From: Rhyacichthys aspro
Lineage: Eukaryota; Chordata; Actinopteri; Gobiiformes; Rhyacichthyidae
Length of the DNA: 64,000 nucleotides
Direction: 5' to 3'
Assembly (NCBI GenBank): GCA_036850595.1
Contig: CM072165.1
Location: 10,488,109 to 10,552,108, forward strand
The notes below the pieces were generated by a model. It had not been told where the DNA came from. It was given only the letters and a program-made list of their open reading frames with translations, and made no database searches. Numbering within the stretch: position 1 is the first letter of the stretch; the number at the start of each line of letters is the position of its first letter. Made by a program: the position numbers and the translations under genes. Shown here in pieces: positions 15,001 through 26,457 of the stretch.

Positions 15001-17463
15001 GCTGTGTATAATGCATCTACAATCACATAAACAGAGCATACACGGAGCTGGGCCTCAGCGCGGGACAGGCCTGGAGGATTGGAAACACATGCTGGCAGCT
15101 CCCTGACTAACGATAATGGAATTAAAGGCACTCCTCTTGCAGCAGCGGCCCACAGCCAAGTGTCCTGGTGGGGACAGGGCTGTGGACAAAGAGGGATTTT
15201 GCACAGATTAGTGGGAATATTACAAAAACATTAGTCATTGGGTATTTATTAGTGGCAAACAAGCTCATTTTAATGTCTGCCTTATATGACTAACTGTTAG
15301 AACCAAAACAAATGTGCCGTGTTTATTTATTCATCAATGTTTATTATACTCTGTTGAATATGAGTGCATTACTGATAAACAAGATATTAGTAACGGAATA
15401 AACCAACTGAATGTCTAAGATACTATGCATGGGTCATGTGCTCAATGCTGTGTCTGAAGATAAAGGATTTCAAGCCTATTAGGTTCTCAAACTATGGGAC
15501 AACTGCTAGTACGCTGGCCATCTTTGCCGGTACACAGGAGTTTATTTGATTTTTTTAGTATAAAAATTACAGAGTTTCCCACAGACTTGCAGTAAGTCTA
15601 TGGAGGGGTGGTTGTAATGAGGTGCTAAGGTGGAGGGCAGGAAACTGTTTCTACAGAAAAATACTTAACTTAACTTACTTAACACTGCAAATTATCTGTG
15701 TCTAATTTCTATGAAAGTACAGGTGTGTGTAGGTGTGCTTAAATAAGAAGACAGTCGAAACAGCCGACGTCCACTAATAAACAAGACTTGTATAATTAAA
15801 CAACACCTACATCTCGAGCTGTTGTGAAGAAAAGAACTTCAGTCGCTTGCTAATGTTTTGCTAATCCCTGAACATCGCTCCCTTGCCTTTCTGCTGGTAT
15901 TCATACACCCCTCAGGAATTCTGCAGAGAATCTAAATACAACAGTGCTGGTTTACTACAAATTCAAACTTTCACACCCTTTACACATAAAAGTAATTTGC
16001 GGAATACAATGTAAAGACTATGGCAAGACAAAGACTGCGCTGGACCACCATGGTTTCTTTAATTCATAGGAAAGAATGAATCAACGTATCAGATATAATT
16101 ATTGTATAATTAGAATTCTAGACTGTTGATTTGGTTAAAAAATGTAACTAAATGTGACTTCAAAAGTAAGTGTGAACAAATATAAATGTAGTTTATAAGA
16201 TCTGGACTTCTTATACATTATACTACTATAGGCATATGATATACTGCCATAATAATGGTACACAGAGGGCTGAATAGTTTCAGACGTGCAACTTGATGGT
16301 AAAAATTTGAAATCCATACTTTTATATACAAATCATACACAATACTGAATATTTATGAAAGCAATTTGCAAATATACACAAGGAGTTGGCTTTGGCCTCC
16401 TTCCCTTTATGTAATGACTGTTTAATGCTCTACGTTTAAAAAAGACAATGTGACAAATAGAATAGAATCATGGGCGGAAGTTTTAGTAGTAAAGGACTTA
16501 GGTAAAGCTATATAATGAGCTGTGTAATGTGAATCACACTCATTAACAGAAAATAGAATAAAAATATGTTCCATATGATGTGCACGATGGGAATATCATA
16601 CTATCCATCACAGTAACAACTGAAGTCAATGTACGGAACCACCAAAAGCATTACTTACACCTCAAAAAGCAAGCTCTAACAAATAAACTGTTTAATGAAA
16701 TCTTATATTTGACACTGACTAAGCTTAGACCTAGAAAGCTGAAAACCTTTGCTAGCATGACTGCGCATTGACCTCTTTAGCTTGGTGTCTTACACATGGT
16801 TGTAACACTACACAGGTTCTAAATAAAAAAGACGGAAGTGAAGGGGCGTGTTTGGTCTGAAAATGCAAAAAATACAGAGATAACACATTTATCAAGGCGT
16901 GTCATCACATTTTCATAAACCTAAAACAATAAGGCTAACATAAAACTATTCAGCACAAAGGCACTAGCCTATTCTGTCACACAACATAGTTTAAAGAGGA
17001 AAGGGCAGGCTCCACAGTTAAATGCTGTTCAATACCAATAGTAATTCACTTCACTGACCCCGCCTTCCCTTCTATTCTTTACAGTGAACAATAGTAATAT
17101 TGATAGTAATAAAGGGGCTATAAAGTAGAAATTAAATGTAGACTATTATTTTTCCAACGCCGTGAAGACGAGCTTAATGAGAAGGCCATTTTCTGAGTAA
17201 CGTAATGCTAGCTTAAGTGTATTATTAGACGTTAATGTAAATATCTAAACACGGCATGGCATCAGTTTCTCTTCCTGGAAGTGAACAGTTTAACTCTTCT
17301 TCATTAAAAATTAAAGAGTCGGCAAGTAGCGAGTAATATAAGTTATGGAAGTGTCTTACCATTTATTTGTGCACTCCAAAATGAGTTCTTGAAAAGAAGC
17401 TACGAACTGAAACTTGGACGCCTTCTTCCCGACCCGCTGCAGCCGTTTCCACACTGAAGTCAT
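1..17463 (-). CDS. ehbp1l1: EH domain-binding protein 1-like protein 1, 5' seventeen exons (3' part outside window)
   Basis: Adaptor of the EHBP1 family, which links Rab8/Rab10-type endosomal membranes and EHD proteins to actin (family knowledge). Coding exons read on the minus strand: 17463-17360, 12217-12160, 11630-11535, 10757-10704, 10629-10451, 10379-10237, 10040-9972, 8543-8316, 7601-7431, 6784-6578, 6475-6332, 5819-5679, 5191-5132, 5057-4949, 3797-3435, 3350-351 and 94-1 (cut by the window edge). All junctions agree in phase and give about 1740 residues. The start reads MTSVWKRLQRVGKKASKFQF, the EHBP1-family N-terminus. Exons 1-6 encode the N-terminal C2-type domain (SWQPGIKNPYRG, DWTFVIEN) and the conserved segment DEDMQSLASLMSMKQSDIGN. 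Exons 7-14 are Pro/Ser-rich and look disordered; exon 16 is a repeat array described separately. No calponin-homology or bMERB domain is seen, so these must lie left of the window. The exon 11 donor (base 6332, gtaatg) is weak. EHBP1 itself is the alternative name, but adjacency to kcnk7 favours the L1 paralogue. Confidence 0.9.
351..3350 (-). CDS. ehbp1l1: ehbp1l1 giant exon 16, Ser-Cys-Pro repeat array
   Basis: One open exon of 3000 bases, exactly 1000 codons with phase 2 at both ends. The acceptor at 3351 and the donor gtgagt at 350 join in frame to exons 15 and 17. The protein holds about 16 degenerate copies of a roughly 19-residue unit of the form M-V-x-L-L-P-S-C-P-x-x-S-x-I-P-G-F-P-S. 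Copies mostly come in pairs, and each pair is followed by a spacer with a Trp and a basic P-x-K/R stretch (NWRFLQELTPKR, EWLLCKNTEFQNPKKK, DWIIDKSSIYQKPS, SWNLSKCPIWRNP). The whole super-unit recurs about every 88 to 101 residues. A Cys-less copy (MASLLPTSPRTPLAPG) lies in exon 15. I know of no named domain for this unit. No signal peptide, membrane segment or catalytic motif is visible. Confidence 0.88.
3021..3176 (-). repeat. 78-base tandem duplication inside ehbp1l1 exon 16
   Basis: Bases 3021-3098 and 3099-3176 are two head-to-tail copies of one 78-base unit. They differ at a single position (tct versus tcc in the plus-strand reading), which is synonymous, so the 26-residue peptide (beginning HQTKTLSNTNK) is repeated exactly. 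The reading frame is kept. The near identity suggests a recent duplication, or an assembly or allelic difference. Confidence 0.95.
9178..9213. repeat. Simple A/C-rich repeat in ehbp1l1 intron 7
   Basis: A short run of caaa and caa units within the intron between exons 7 and 8. The surrounding intron (8544-9971) shows no exon-like frame with splice sites that fits the neighbouring phases, and no RNA gene was recognised there. Confidence 0.5.
12276..12299. repeat. CA dinucleotide microsatellite
   Basis: About twelve uninterrupted ac units just upstream of ehbp1l1 exon 2, inside intron 1. Length polymorphism is to be expected. Confidence 0.9.
14271..14618. mobile_element. Probable non-autonomous hAT-type DNA element
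   Basis: The left end (from 14279) reads ctgtggttcccaaaccc, close to the CAGTGGTTCTCAAA termini of many vertebrate hAT elements. The right end (to 14610) reads ttttggagacactg, an imperfect reverse complement of it. The 8 bases outside each end are gtctagag (14271-14278) and gtcttaaa (14611-14618), a decayed match of the 8-base target duplication expected for hAT. The 332-base interior has no transposase. It looks old and inactive. Confidence 0.45.
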
Positions 17464-20400
17464 GGTTAGTCCGACTGTCCAGAGCTTTTCTTAGGACAGG
17501 AAAATTAATTAGACAAAGCCCACTCGTGTGTCCCGCTGCTGGGACTACACATGAGTGGACAGAGAGGAGAGACCTCCACCTGCTGCTGGTGCTGCTGCTA
17601 AAGAGTGAGCCCCTCAGTCCGGGGTCCGCCCTCCGCTTCACTCAACAGACAGCCTCCAAAACAAACACACGCCTCAGCCGCGAGCTAGCGTGAAGCTAAC
17701 CCCGAGCTAACCATGACACAGCGGAAACTTACCAAGGAATTCACAATAAAACATTTATTTCATAATTTATGAGGCACTAAAATCTTCCTTTATTAAACAG
17801 CATAAATAAGTATATTTTGTATTGACAGTTCAGAAGCTATTTACTCGATGACATACCCATGCTAACTAATGTTTTTTTTACTGAAATTAATTTCAGTTTG
17901 TTAGCTGTAACAGCTGTCAAGTTGTTGTCAGCGTATCTTCAATGAAATATCTTATAGTCTATAAAAAATATTTCGCTTTTATGTCAAACATAAATCTAAA
18001 TAATTATATATTGGTTAAAAAGTGGCGTATATAATTTGTTTATTTCTAAATATGGGATAAAATAACTACTTGGTGTATGAATTAAGAATCCACTTCCTCT
18101 TCGGTTAATTTAATTTGCTGTAATTGTTTCTGTTTTTGTGTTTGTTTTTAATTTCTTTATTTATTGTCTTTAATAAAGTTAATAAAATAATATTTAAATA
18201 ATAGGCCTATATCATTTTATGAGAAAAAGAAATTTCAATGCCGATCAGAAAACTGATTAAAATGAAAGACAGAGCTTCCATCAAATTAATCAAATTAATA
18301 ACTTTAAATTATTGTAAAACAATGTCTTGATATGAGTATCACAGAGGTGACTTGTTTTGTTTTGTTTTTTTTGCTTTATGATCTAATTGATGAGTGCCTT
18401 GGGGACTATGGACACATTAAGACCTATGCCAAGCTGAGAATGAGTAAAGAATAATTGCTAATGTGTGTTTTAGGATAATAGTGAGGCTTGATAAATAAAG
18501 CATAAACATGAGGCCACAGCTCAGTGACAGACAGGGACTTTTCCAGTTAAGCTCTAGGTCTATTTATAATTTGAGGCTGACACACAGAACAGCTGGGAAT
18601 ATAATGTAGCCTCAGAGAACACTCAACACATAAACACACTCTTTATGCACTGGGTCGCTTCAACAGTTTTGTTATAAATGTGTTATGCATACTGTATATA
18701 ATCAACCAAAAAAGAGTGATCTAAATGGTCACTAGAGCTGTGTTGGTCATTCAGAGCAGCACTATTTTAGTCTAACGTACAATATATTACTGATAGGGTT
18801 GTTTACATTAATCTAAGAGATATGGCTATGTGGAAGTGGAACTTTTGTTTTGGAGGAGCTTAAGGAAGTCGCTTGGGACATCTTGTTCTCCAACAATGAT
18901 GATATTGTCTGACCATACAATGGTCATTTCTAAGGCTATAGAAGGGACATAATAACCTACTGTATGGGTTGAAGCCAAGATCTGGATCATACAAGCACAA
19001 TAAAGTTGAGCCTAGTGTCGGTGCTTGTGGTTGCCTTGTTACATAAGAGCCACTCAACCAGGATGTCAAAAATGTCTCTTACAACATAAAACCAGGAAAA
19101 AAATCAGGAAACAAAACACTGCATATAGCCCTCCCCATTTTAGACAAACATTTACGACTAGACAGTTAGGATTGATATAGGTTGAAATCATTTTCAGTTG
19201 GAGGGGTTCCATTTTTCCAGACCCACTTTGTTGAGAAAGAGAATGGGTCTGGCCGGCCAGGGTAGTAATATGTTTTAGTACATAGTTAAATAGTAATCAC
19301 TTCAAACTAACAATAAAAATAAACATTAACATCTCCATAGAACCCAATGGAAGGAGTCATAAGTTAGTTTACTACATGTTCCTACAACTGCTGAGGCCTG
19401 TTGTGGCACAATTAAAACCCTGCAAGTTTTTGCAAGGTTTGCTCCTACAAGGCCTAAAATTAAGAAAATTAGTAACTTTAATAATCTTCAAGTGTCGGTG
19501 AAAAACAATATTCAGTGCACTTGTTTCTGATACCATAGTGGCTGCTTTTGCATTACTTCCGTGTAAGTTCTGAGGTAAGTATTTGTCTTTTTCAGCTCAG
19601 CATATTTCCCACATGCTCTAGTCCTTGTACATGCCGTCCTTGTCTCCATCTGTTGCTAAGTGATGTGTCCGGCTTCAAGGCCCTTCCTCCGAGCGTCCTC
19701 CGTTGTCTACCTCCCATCAGTCAACTCTGCGGGCGTACTGGGAAGCAGCTGCATTTGGGTGGTTAAAAACAACACGGGGGAAAAAAGAGAGGAAGAGCAC
19801 AGGGAGTCTCCAGATGTGGGAATAGCAGTTTTTGAATGTTGCTGTTTTGCTAAAACTCCATTGGGGTTTGTTTATCTGAAGAACTATTCTGGGTTTGTGT
19901 TTCCTGGTTCCTCTGGTTTAATGACCAGGCCTAATTTGGGCATGAATGATTGTGACATTAAAGAGAGGCTTTCCCTCCCCCATCTTAATAAAATGGCAGT
20001 AGTTATAGTCCTTGCATAGTTTAAATAAATAGGTGCATTGAATGGCTAAAGATAAATATATAAAAACTTAAAGACCCAATGAGATTTAAAGACTTTTAAA
20101 ATATGAAGGGAGAGAGGACATGTTGATGAAGTCAACTCTTTCCTAAACAATTAGCTTCCTTTCTCTTGGCCACCTATCGCTTAGTGTGTTTCCTGTTTTT
20201 AAGCCCAAGGCACTTGTTGACAGCACTTTGACTACTTTCAGCGCAAAAATAGTCAAAAAGTCAAGTGAGATGAAATCAAGCAAAATCAAAGGCTCTGAGG
20301 AGGAGCTGGGGTGGAGGTGGGTTATAAGTGACTGTCAATATTCAACGATGCATGAATGGCCAATCTGTCATTTTCTTTTCAATGAGACAATGAGTGGCTT

Positions 20401-22249
20401 GGATCTACAGAGGTCATTAAACTTGGATCAAACTTTGGAATTCTGTTGGATGGCCTGAAGCACCAGCAGCCTTTGACATAAATAGACAACAGGAAGTGAT
20501 AACAACCCATGGAACCCAGAACATACAAACTTGACTTTAAATTATAGTTTAAGAATTAAGTGGCAGAGTAGGTAGCAGTCTTGTCACACAGTTCGATCCC
20601 ACGATTAATCTGGTATCTTATATTCTTACTGGCTTCCATGCATAATCTGTATATACTCTATTAGACATTAAAATAAAAGTCGATTGTCTGGTTTCCAGTG
20701 TGTGCTTCCGTCCTTGTGTCTCTGTTTCTATCTCTAATGTATATTAACATAAACTTACATTAAAATGGAAAGAGAGTAACATGATACTTGACCTAGTGAC
20801 CTATTTATTCACTCCCAAAACCCAGGATGAGAAAAGTAAATGTAACTCAATACACTATTGGCAGGGTTAGTCCATGGGTGGGAATAAAGACAGAAATATT
20901 TAGAAAGTGAATGGCTTTTATAAATGCAAAGTGTCAGATCAACAGACAGAGGGACATGTACCTGAGGAGCAGGCTGCTCGGGGTAATCAGATCCGGCCAG
21001 TTCCTTAGGACTTGTGTAAATATAGCGTGGCACCTGTTGGCTGCCTGTCACATGCACAGAAGGTTACAGACGGCAACAACAGCATTGAGTAAGGTCAGAT
21101 TTTATTCAGGTTAAAGGGCGTCATACTGGTGCCATTTTGATTCAGGCAAAAATCAGTGTATTGATGTAATAAATTATGGAAGATATGTAACTATAATGAA
21201 GTAATAACTTTTTATACTGTAGACATATCATTATGAATAGACTGGGGTTACAATAACCATACATTTCCAGACTTGTTTTTATGCAGACCCAGTGAGAAAA
21301 CATTGAAACTAAATCTATAGGAAAGCATAAACAACATTAAAATGTCAGTATGGAGAAAGATGAAATATGGAGGCAGGGCTTGTGACATAGACTACTTCAG
21401 CTATGCCTTCAGAACATTGCTCCAGTCTGTCTACAGTAAAGCAGTTCTACCAGATGACGTCCCTAGAGTCATCCCAAAAAACATGTGACCATAGTCCTTG
21501 TTTGACATGACGTGAGAGTAACACTGAGTGGGGACAACTGTCGGCCCGGTATTTGAGACAGTTGTGAGGCAGCTCTGTGGCGGCCATCATCACAAGACTG
21601 TCACTCCCATCAGTCACCTCTGAAACTGAGCCACAAACTGCTGAAGAGGAGGAGGACAATGAGGGTACTCAGCTGTGACTCAGCTAGATTCAACACAGAG
21701 ACACTGACACCGTGTCCACATGTCATCTTTACTCATTGGAAGCAAAAAAAGTGGACTAATACTCTGTGACATTACTAGATTTTTTTAATTTTTTTTTTAA
21801 AGAAATCCCTATCTGATCTGTTTCCATTGGGTTTGTTCAAAGACAACATCATGTACCATAGCTGTTCACGTGTTCTCAAAAGGAATGCTTATTTATGCAA
21901 TGACATAAACAGTGTGTTTTATCCAGACTAGGCCTCATGTTTTATTTTGAAAAATCTTCATATATTAGATCCTATTGTAGAGAAAGGCTGAGACTTACAG
22001 GACTGGGTGACCTCATGTCTGAGCACAGTGTTGAGTCATTGTGTTTGTGAGAGAGCTGGCAGCGCTGGGCACAAGTGCAGACTGATGGCCGCTCCCTCTG
22101 ATTGAACTGATTCGCACAAACACAGCCACAGTAGACGAAGACGAGCCTGGCCTCTTACTGAATGTGCAAATCTTCTTAATGTTTCAACTTAAAAACCATT
22201 AACTACAGAAAATCACAAGTAGATAATTAACGGAAGGTATTAGACTTAT
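17464..22249. other. Intergenic region between kcnk7 and ehbp1l1
   Basis: About 4.8 kb between the kcnk7 polyadenylation signal and the ehbp1l1 start codon. The part just upstream of 17463 must hold the ehbp1l1 5' UTR and promoter; it is somewhat GC-rich and lacks a clear TATA box. A short inverted repeat lies at 19217-19252. No gene was recognised: open frames are under 120 codons, have no recognisable product, and are not joined by convincing splice sites. Confidence 0.7.
19217..19252. repeat. Short perfect inverted repeat (hairpin)
   Basis: ccagaccca at 19217-19225 is matched by its reverse complement tgggtctgg at 19244-19252, leaving an 18-base loop. It may be the remnant of an interspersed element's internal hairpin. 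There is no flanking U-run to make it a terminator and no sign of a microRNA-length stem. Confidence 0.5.
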
Positions 22250-22255
22250 TTTATT
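22250..22255 (-). terminator. kcnk7 polyadenylation signal AATAAA
   Basis: tttatt on the plus strand reads AATAAA on the minus strand, about 65 bases past the kcnk7 stop codon. It is the first canonical hexamer after the stop. Confidence 0.6.
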
Positions 22256-22320
22256 TCTCAAAATGATTGTCACTAGTGTGAGTAATGCAGTGTGAGTGAC
22301 CACTTGTGCTACATGGGCTC

Positions 22321-23989
22321 TTAGATGCTGGAGGAGATGGTACAGATGGACGATGAGTACTGCAGGTCCTCCTCCTCTAAGCCTTCACCGTCCAGACTCT
22401 GTTCATTAAGGCAGACACCGTCCAGCTCTAAATATCGGGGACCAGAACAGAACCTGATCAATGCACGGACCTGGGGCACCTCCAGGACGGTCTTCTTTAA
22501 GGTGAAGATTATTATTAACCCAAGCATCAGGTAACCTGTGGAGAAAAAAGGGATAAGAGTCGTTCAGGAAATAACTTATAAAAAACACACTTAGTCATTT
22601 AAGAACAAAGATTCAAAAATAAAACCCTCATTAAATCTTCACCAACCACCTAAATCTCTGTTGTCTTACATGTGGTGAGAAGTTCAAGCGCCTCTCTCGC
22701 ATCCAAGCTCCAACTCGTCCCCAGAGTGCACCCCCCTTGGCCCACCGTACTCAGAACGACGAAACAGAAAAACAGAGCGTCCAGGAAGCTCCAGTCCGGC
22801 TCTAACGCAGAGATGAGGAGGGCTGGGAGGAAGAAGAGGAGGGCGAGCACCAGGACCGAGAGCAGAACGGAGTGGATCATAGAGGCCCGGGACTGGGACA
22901 GACCCCAGAAGGTGTGGAGGTGCTGGATGGGGGCGTAGGTGACCACGGGGAGGAGGGTCTCTGAGAGCAGGGTGAGGAGGAAGAGGGTCAGAGGGATTCC
23001 CACAATGCAGTAGACGATACAGAAGAACTTGGACTCGTCGGTCTGAGGGTTGTACACATCGGAACCTGGAAGATATCAGAAACACGAGGGGTGACCAAGG
23101 CAAGAAGTCAAATCTGAAATTCTTTCATTTTGTTGCCTTTTGTTGTTATTATCTTTTTTCTAGAGCTATCGGTAATTGCTTCAGATGGGATTCCCTTTTG
23201 AGGCCCTTTACAACATCATTGATATAGGATCAAATAAGGCTTATTTATATTAGGCTAAAAGCAATCTACAGATGCTTTTCATGTAATATATCATAACCTC
23301 GATGGCTGAGGTCAAACTAAAGGATATTTTGCTAAAAGAAGTCTCCTAAGTGTATTGTGTAGTAATTTTGTTGTATTTATCAAAAAATATAACAAAGGAA
23401 TATATGAAAGGAATAGAAGGGGTCCTAAGATGGATCCTTGGGGAGTGCCACTTGCAATGGTAGCAATAAATGTACCTCTAATCTGATTAAAAAAAAAAAA
23501 TCTCTAGTTACTTTTTGGTATCCTGATAACAGTGGAAAAGTAATCAAAAATATCCCTTAAATAGACTTGATTCTGACTCAAATAGCCACCATCAAATTCA
23601 TTATTAAATTACGTATTATAGTAAGTGTTGACTGTCCAGCTGTTCTCACCCATCGTGGTCAGAGTGACAATGACAAAGTAGAGCGACGAGGTGAAGTCGT
23701 AGTGCCTCTCGCCGGCCTCCGCTTTTAACACGGCCACGTTGATGTGATGAGCGGACAGGGCCTTCCCCAGCAGGTGGCTCAGTTTGTTCTCCTGGACGCA
23801 AGGGTTCTCTTTCAGAAATGACCGCCGCAGCTCCTCCACCTCCGCCCGCAGCTCCTTCTCCACCGGCATCTCCACCGCCATGAACACCAGCCCCCCCAGC
23901 AGCACGAACAGGACGTAGCAGACCACCAAGCAGGGGAAGGCCCAGGCCTGGCAGTGAGTCCTCAGAGAACGACCACGCCATTGGGGCAT
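22321..23989 (-). CDS. kcnk7: Two-pore-domain potassium channel subfamily K member 7-like
   Basis: K2P-family membrane protein. Three coding exons, 23989-23650, 23065-22670 and 22535-22321, give 316 residues (human KCNK7 is about 307, from memory). Exon 1 starts MPQWRGRSLRTHCQAWAFPC, followed by TM1, the extracellular cap with an E/R-rich helix and a Cys (NPCVQ), and the first pore helix (DFTSSLYFVIVTLTTMG). The exon 1-2 junction falls in the first filter Gly codon, as is usual in K2P genes. Exon 2 carries TM2 (CIVYCIVGIPLTLFLLTLL), TM3 and the second pore (DALFFCFVVLSTVGQGG). Exon 3 carries TM4 (YLMLGLIIIFTLKK), then PQVRALIRF, as in KCNK7, and an acidic tail. Both filters are degenerate: TTMGSD instead of T-x-G-Y-G, and VGQGG instead of VGFGD. 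KCNK7 is known as a channel for which current has been hard to detect. Adjacency to ehbp1l1 matches human. Confidence 0.88.
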
Positions 23990-24459
23990 TGTCGCCTACA
24001 GTTTGTCTTCTGATGGTATTCAGACACTGGAGCTGCGGTGTTAAATATTTACAACAGGTCACTGATACGGGCCTAAACAGAGACTAGAAAACTACCAGGC
24101 AACAGAGGTTTATTTCACTGTGAAAATAAAGACAAGAGTACATACATTTATCTTAGTCTAACGGCTCATTACGCTACAACAATGGCTACAAACTAAAGGT
24201 GACAGCTTCATTGTTTGACCAATACTCTTCATAAAGACCTGAATTTTTGATAAAGCTTACAGCCAGGGCATCATCGTAGTTCATTATTAAATACAACCAA
24301 GTCTTGATGAGTTTATTCCTTACCCTGATAGAAGAGGTCAAGTCAACATAAATACCTTATAAGTGCTACTTCAGAAGCTGCATCAAACTCACCTTCTGTC
24401 CTACTTTCCCTTTCGTCCAAAAGCCAAATGAAAAGAACAAACGTGACAAATAAAATGCA

Positions 24460-24465
24460 TTTAAT
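24460..24465 (-). terminator. taf6l polyadenylation signal ATTAAA
   Basis: tttaat on the plus strand reads ATTAAA on the minus strand, about 65 bases past the taf6l stop, followed on the minus strand by T/GT-rich sequence. It is a variant hexamer and the first plausible signal. The start codon of kcnk7 lies only about 0.5 kb further on. Confidence 0.5.
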
Positions 24466-24529
24466 CTTGTCAGACCAAAAAATGAGACATATGTACAATG
24501 AAATAAAGTGAAAATGTTGTCATAGTTCT

Positions 24530-26286
24530 TTAAAGAGGAAGATGGAGGGAGTAGTGGGAATACGCCCAGCGCCGTACGGGTTTGCCCACTCTGCCGATCA
24601 CTGACAGTTTGTGGGCGTAGGCGCGCGGGGGGATGGCCGAGAGAGGGGGGTTGGGGGCAAACGTAGTCTGGAACGGGCGTCGTCCCTGGCAGTGGCGGCC
24701 CATCTGACGTCCGCCGATGAGAAAAGTGAAAGCCGGAGGTCCGCTCTGGGACGAGGTGAAGCGGGCCTTAGGGAAGACGTCTCGGGACAGTCCGGCCGAA
24801 CGCTGACTGGAGCGGGACGAGGACGATCTGGAGCGGGCCACAGAGGAGGATCGAGCCAGGGACCTGAGGGAAGAGTTGAGAGTTTGTTTTTGAAAATCCA
24901 ATGTGTATGTAAGCTCTGTTCAAATAGGCACTGCAATTTGTTGTTTAATCTTTTATTTTAAGGATGCCCTGGTTCACCTTCATCATATGTTTAATACTCT
25001 GTGTGCTGCATATGTGAAAAGACAAAGGTGAAAAAAACCCTGCTCTGATTCTTTTACAGTAATTCTGAAGTTCTTAAGACTGGTCTTGGTCTTGAACAGT
25101 TTTTGGCGGTATTGCCTTATAAAGGTCTTCAATTTTTTTTACTTTTTTATTTGATAAAAATTATTATTTTGGTCCCTGTCAATTTTAGTCTGATTTCCAG
25201 TAGGCGGAACAAATGGGAAGACATTAAACTACCTCTAAATCCCTTTGGCTAGACATACAGCTAATCAGAATTCAGAGGGCAGTACCAATTAATGCAGAAT
25301 AAACTTCCTCTGGACCAACACAATTTAAAAAACTTCACAAATGGATTTGCAGTGTATAAAGACAAACAGTTATGATTGGTCAGGTAGGTTGTGCTGGGTG
25401 GAAATCCTAATCCTAATAATAAAATCTACATCTACTTAGATACTGTAGTAATTACAGTAACATGGAAATATCACAACATCTGTACTGTGAATATTTCAGA
25501 GAAAATTGTTTAAGGGATACATTTACATATGGGTCTGCTGATGTTTAAGTTGTTTAGCACTGTTCCTCACCTTCCCGACCCGGTTGCTGCCAGACTTGGC
25601 GGAGGTGGGTCTGTCCGAGGACTCCCATCCTGCCTCGGGCTGATATTGAGATTAGCCGTCAGCTGCGGCATCTTCCGTGTGGTGTCCGTGTTAGAGGTGG
25701 GACCAGAGACTTCTTTCCTGGCGTCGCCGACCTGGGACGGGTTACAGGGAGGGTAGCTTCCGAAGCCGGGTCCCGTACTAAACCTCACGGCCAGACTGTC
25801 TCCGAAGAAGGAGTAGAGCTCGGAGTACATGGCGGGCAGGGGGACCGGGGCCCACTCCTCCCAGGGGCAGCCGGCTCCTCCCGCCTGGAGGTGGCTGGCG
25901 ATGCCCAGAGCGGCCTCAGACAGGGGCTCCGGGGGTGGGCTGAGGCCTGGGGAGCTCACCCTGTAGCCCATAGCTCCAGACATAGAGCCTGGATGACCAC
26001 TGGTGCTCCCCTCTGTAGACTGGGACAGAGACAGGGCCTTCATCTTCAACAAGCGCTCTACTGCCACCTGCAGGACATAACATATAGAAGACTTTTAATA
26101 CTTTTACTTACTACTTAACTAGGGGGCACCGGGGGGGGGTGGCTCGCCCCCCCCCCTCAAAAGGAAGGGGGGGGGCGGGCCCGGCCCCCCCCCCCCCGGA
26201 ACCCCCCTTGGCCCCCCCACCCCCCCCCCCCCCCCCCCCCCCCCGGCGTGGTTTTGTCCCGGGGCCCCCCCCCCCCCCCCGGGCCC

Positions 26287-26324
<38 letters not shown>

Positions 26325-26403
26325 CCAGGGGGTTTTGGGGGGGGGGTGGTTTTTGGGGGGGGGGGGGGGGGGGTGGGGGGGGGGGGGGTTTTTTTTTTTT
26401 TTT

Positions 26404-26457
<54 letters not shown>

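Larger units (their letters stand above)
12218..17359 (-). other. ehbp1l1 intron 1 (5.1 kb)
   Basis: First intron, between the exon coding MTSVWKRLQ and the exon coding QPDKLRVVWIRRSRR. Donor gtaag follows base 17360; the acceptor cag precedes base 12217. It contains a CA microsatellite (12276-12299) and a probable hAT-type miniature element (14279-14610). No other gene, RNA gene or conserved exon was recognised, and the open frames in it are short with no recognisable product. Confidence 0.8.

Noticed and set aside
19548..20458. Plus-strand open frames of 72-119 codons in the kcnk7-ehbp1l1 gap
   Set aside because: No recognisable product, no consistent splice phases, composition like the surrounding noncoding DNA.
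22684..23103. Second minus-strand frame rich in Pro and Arg overlapping kcnk7 exon 2
   Set aside because: Frame-shifted reading of the channel exon; membrane segments and filter lie in the other frame.
23390..23560. Sequence resembling a fish repeat with a ccttggggagtgcc core, compared with ccctgtggaactcc at 63.5 kb
   Set aside because: The two stretches share only about 15 loosely matching bases; not enough to claim one family.
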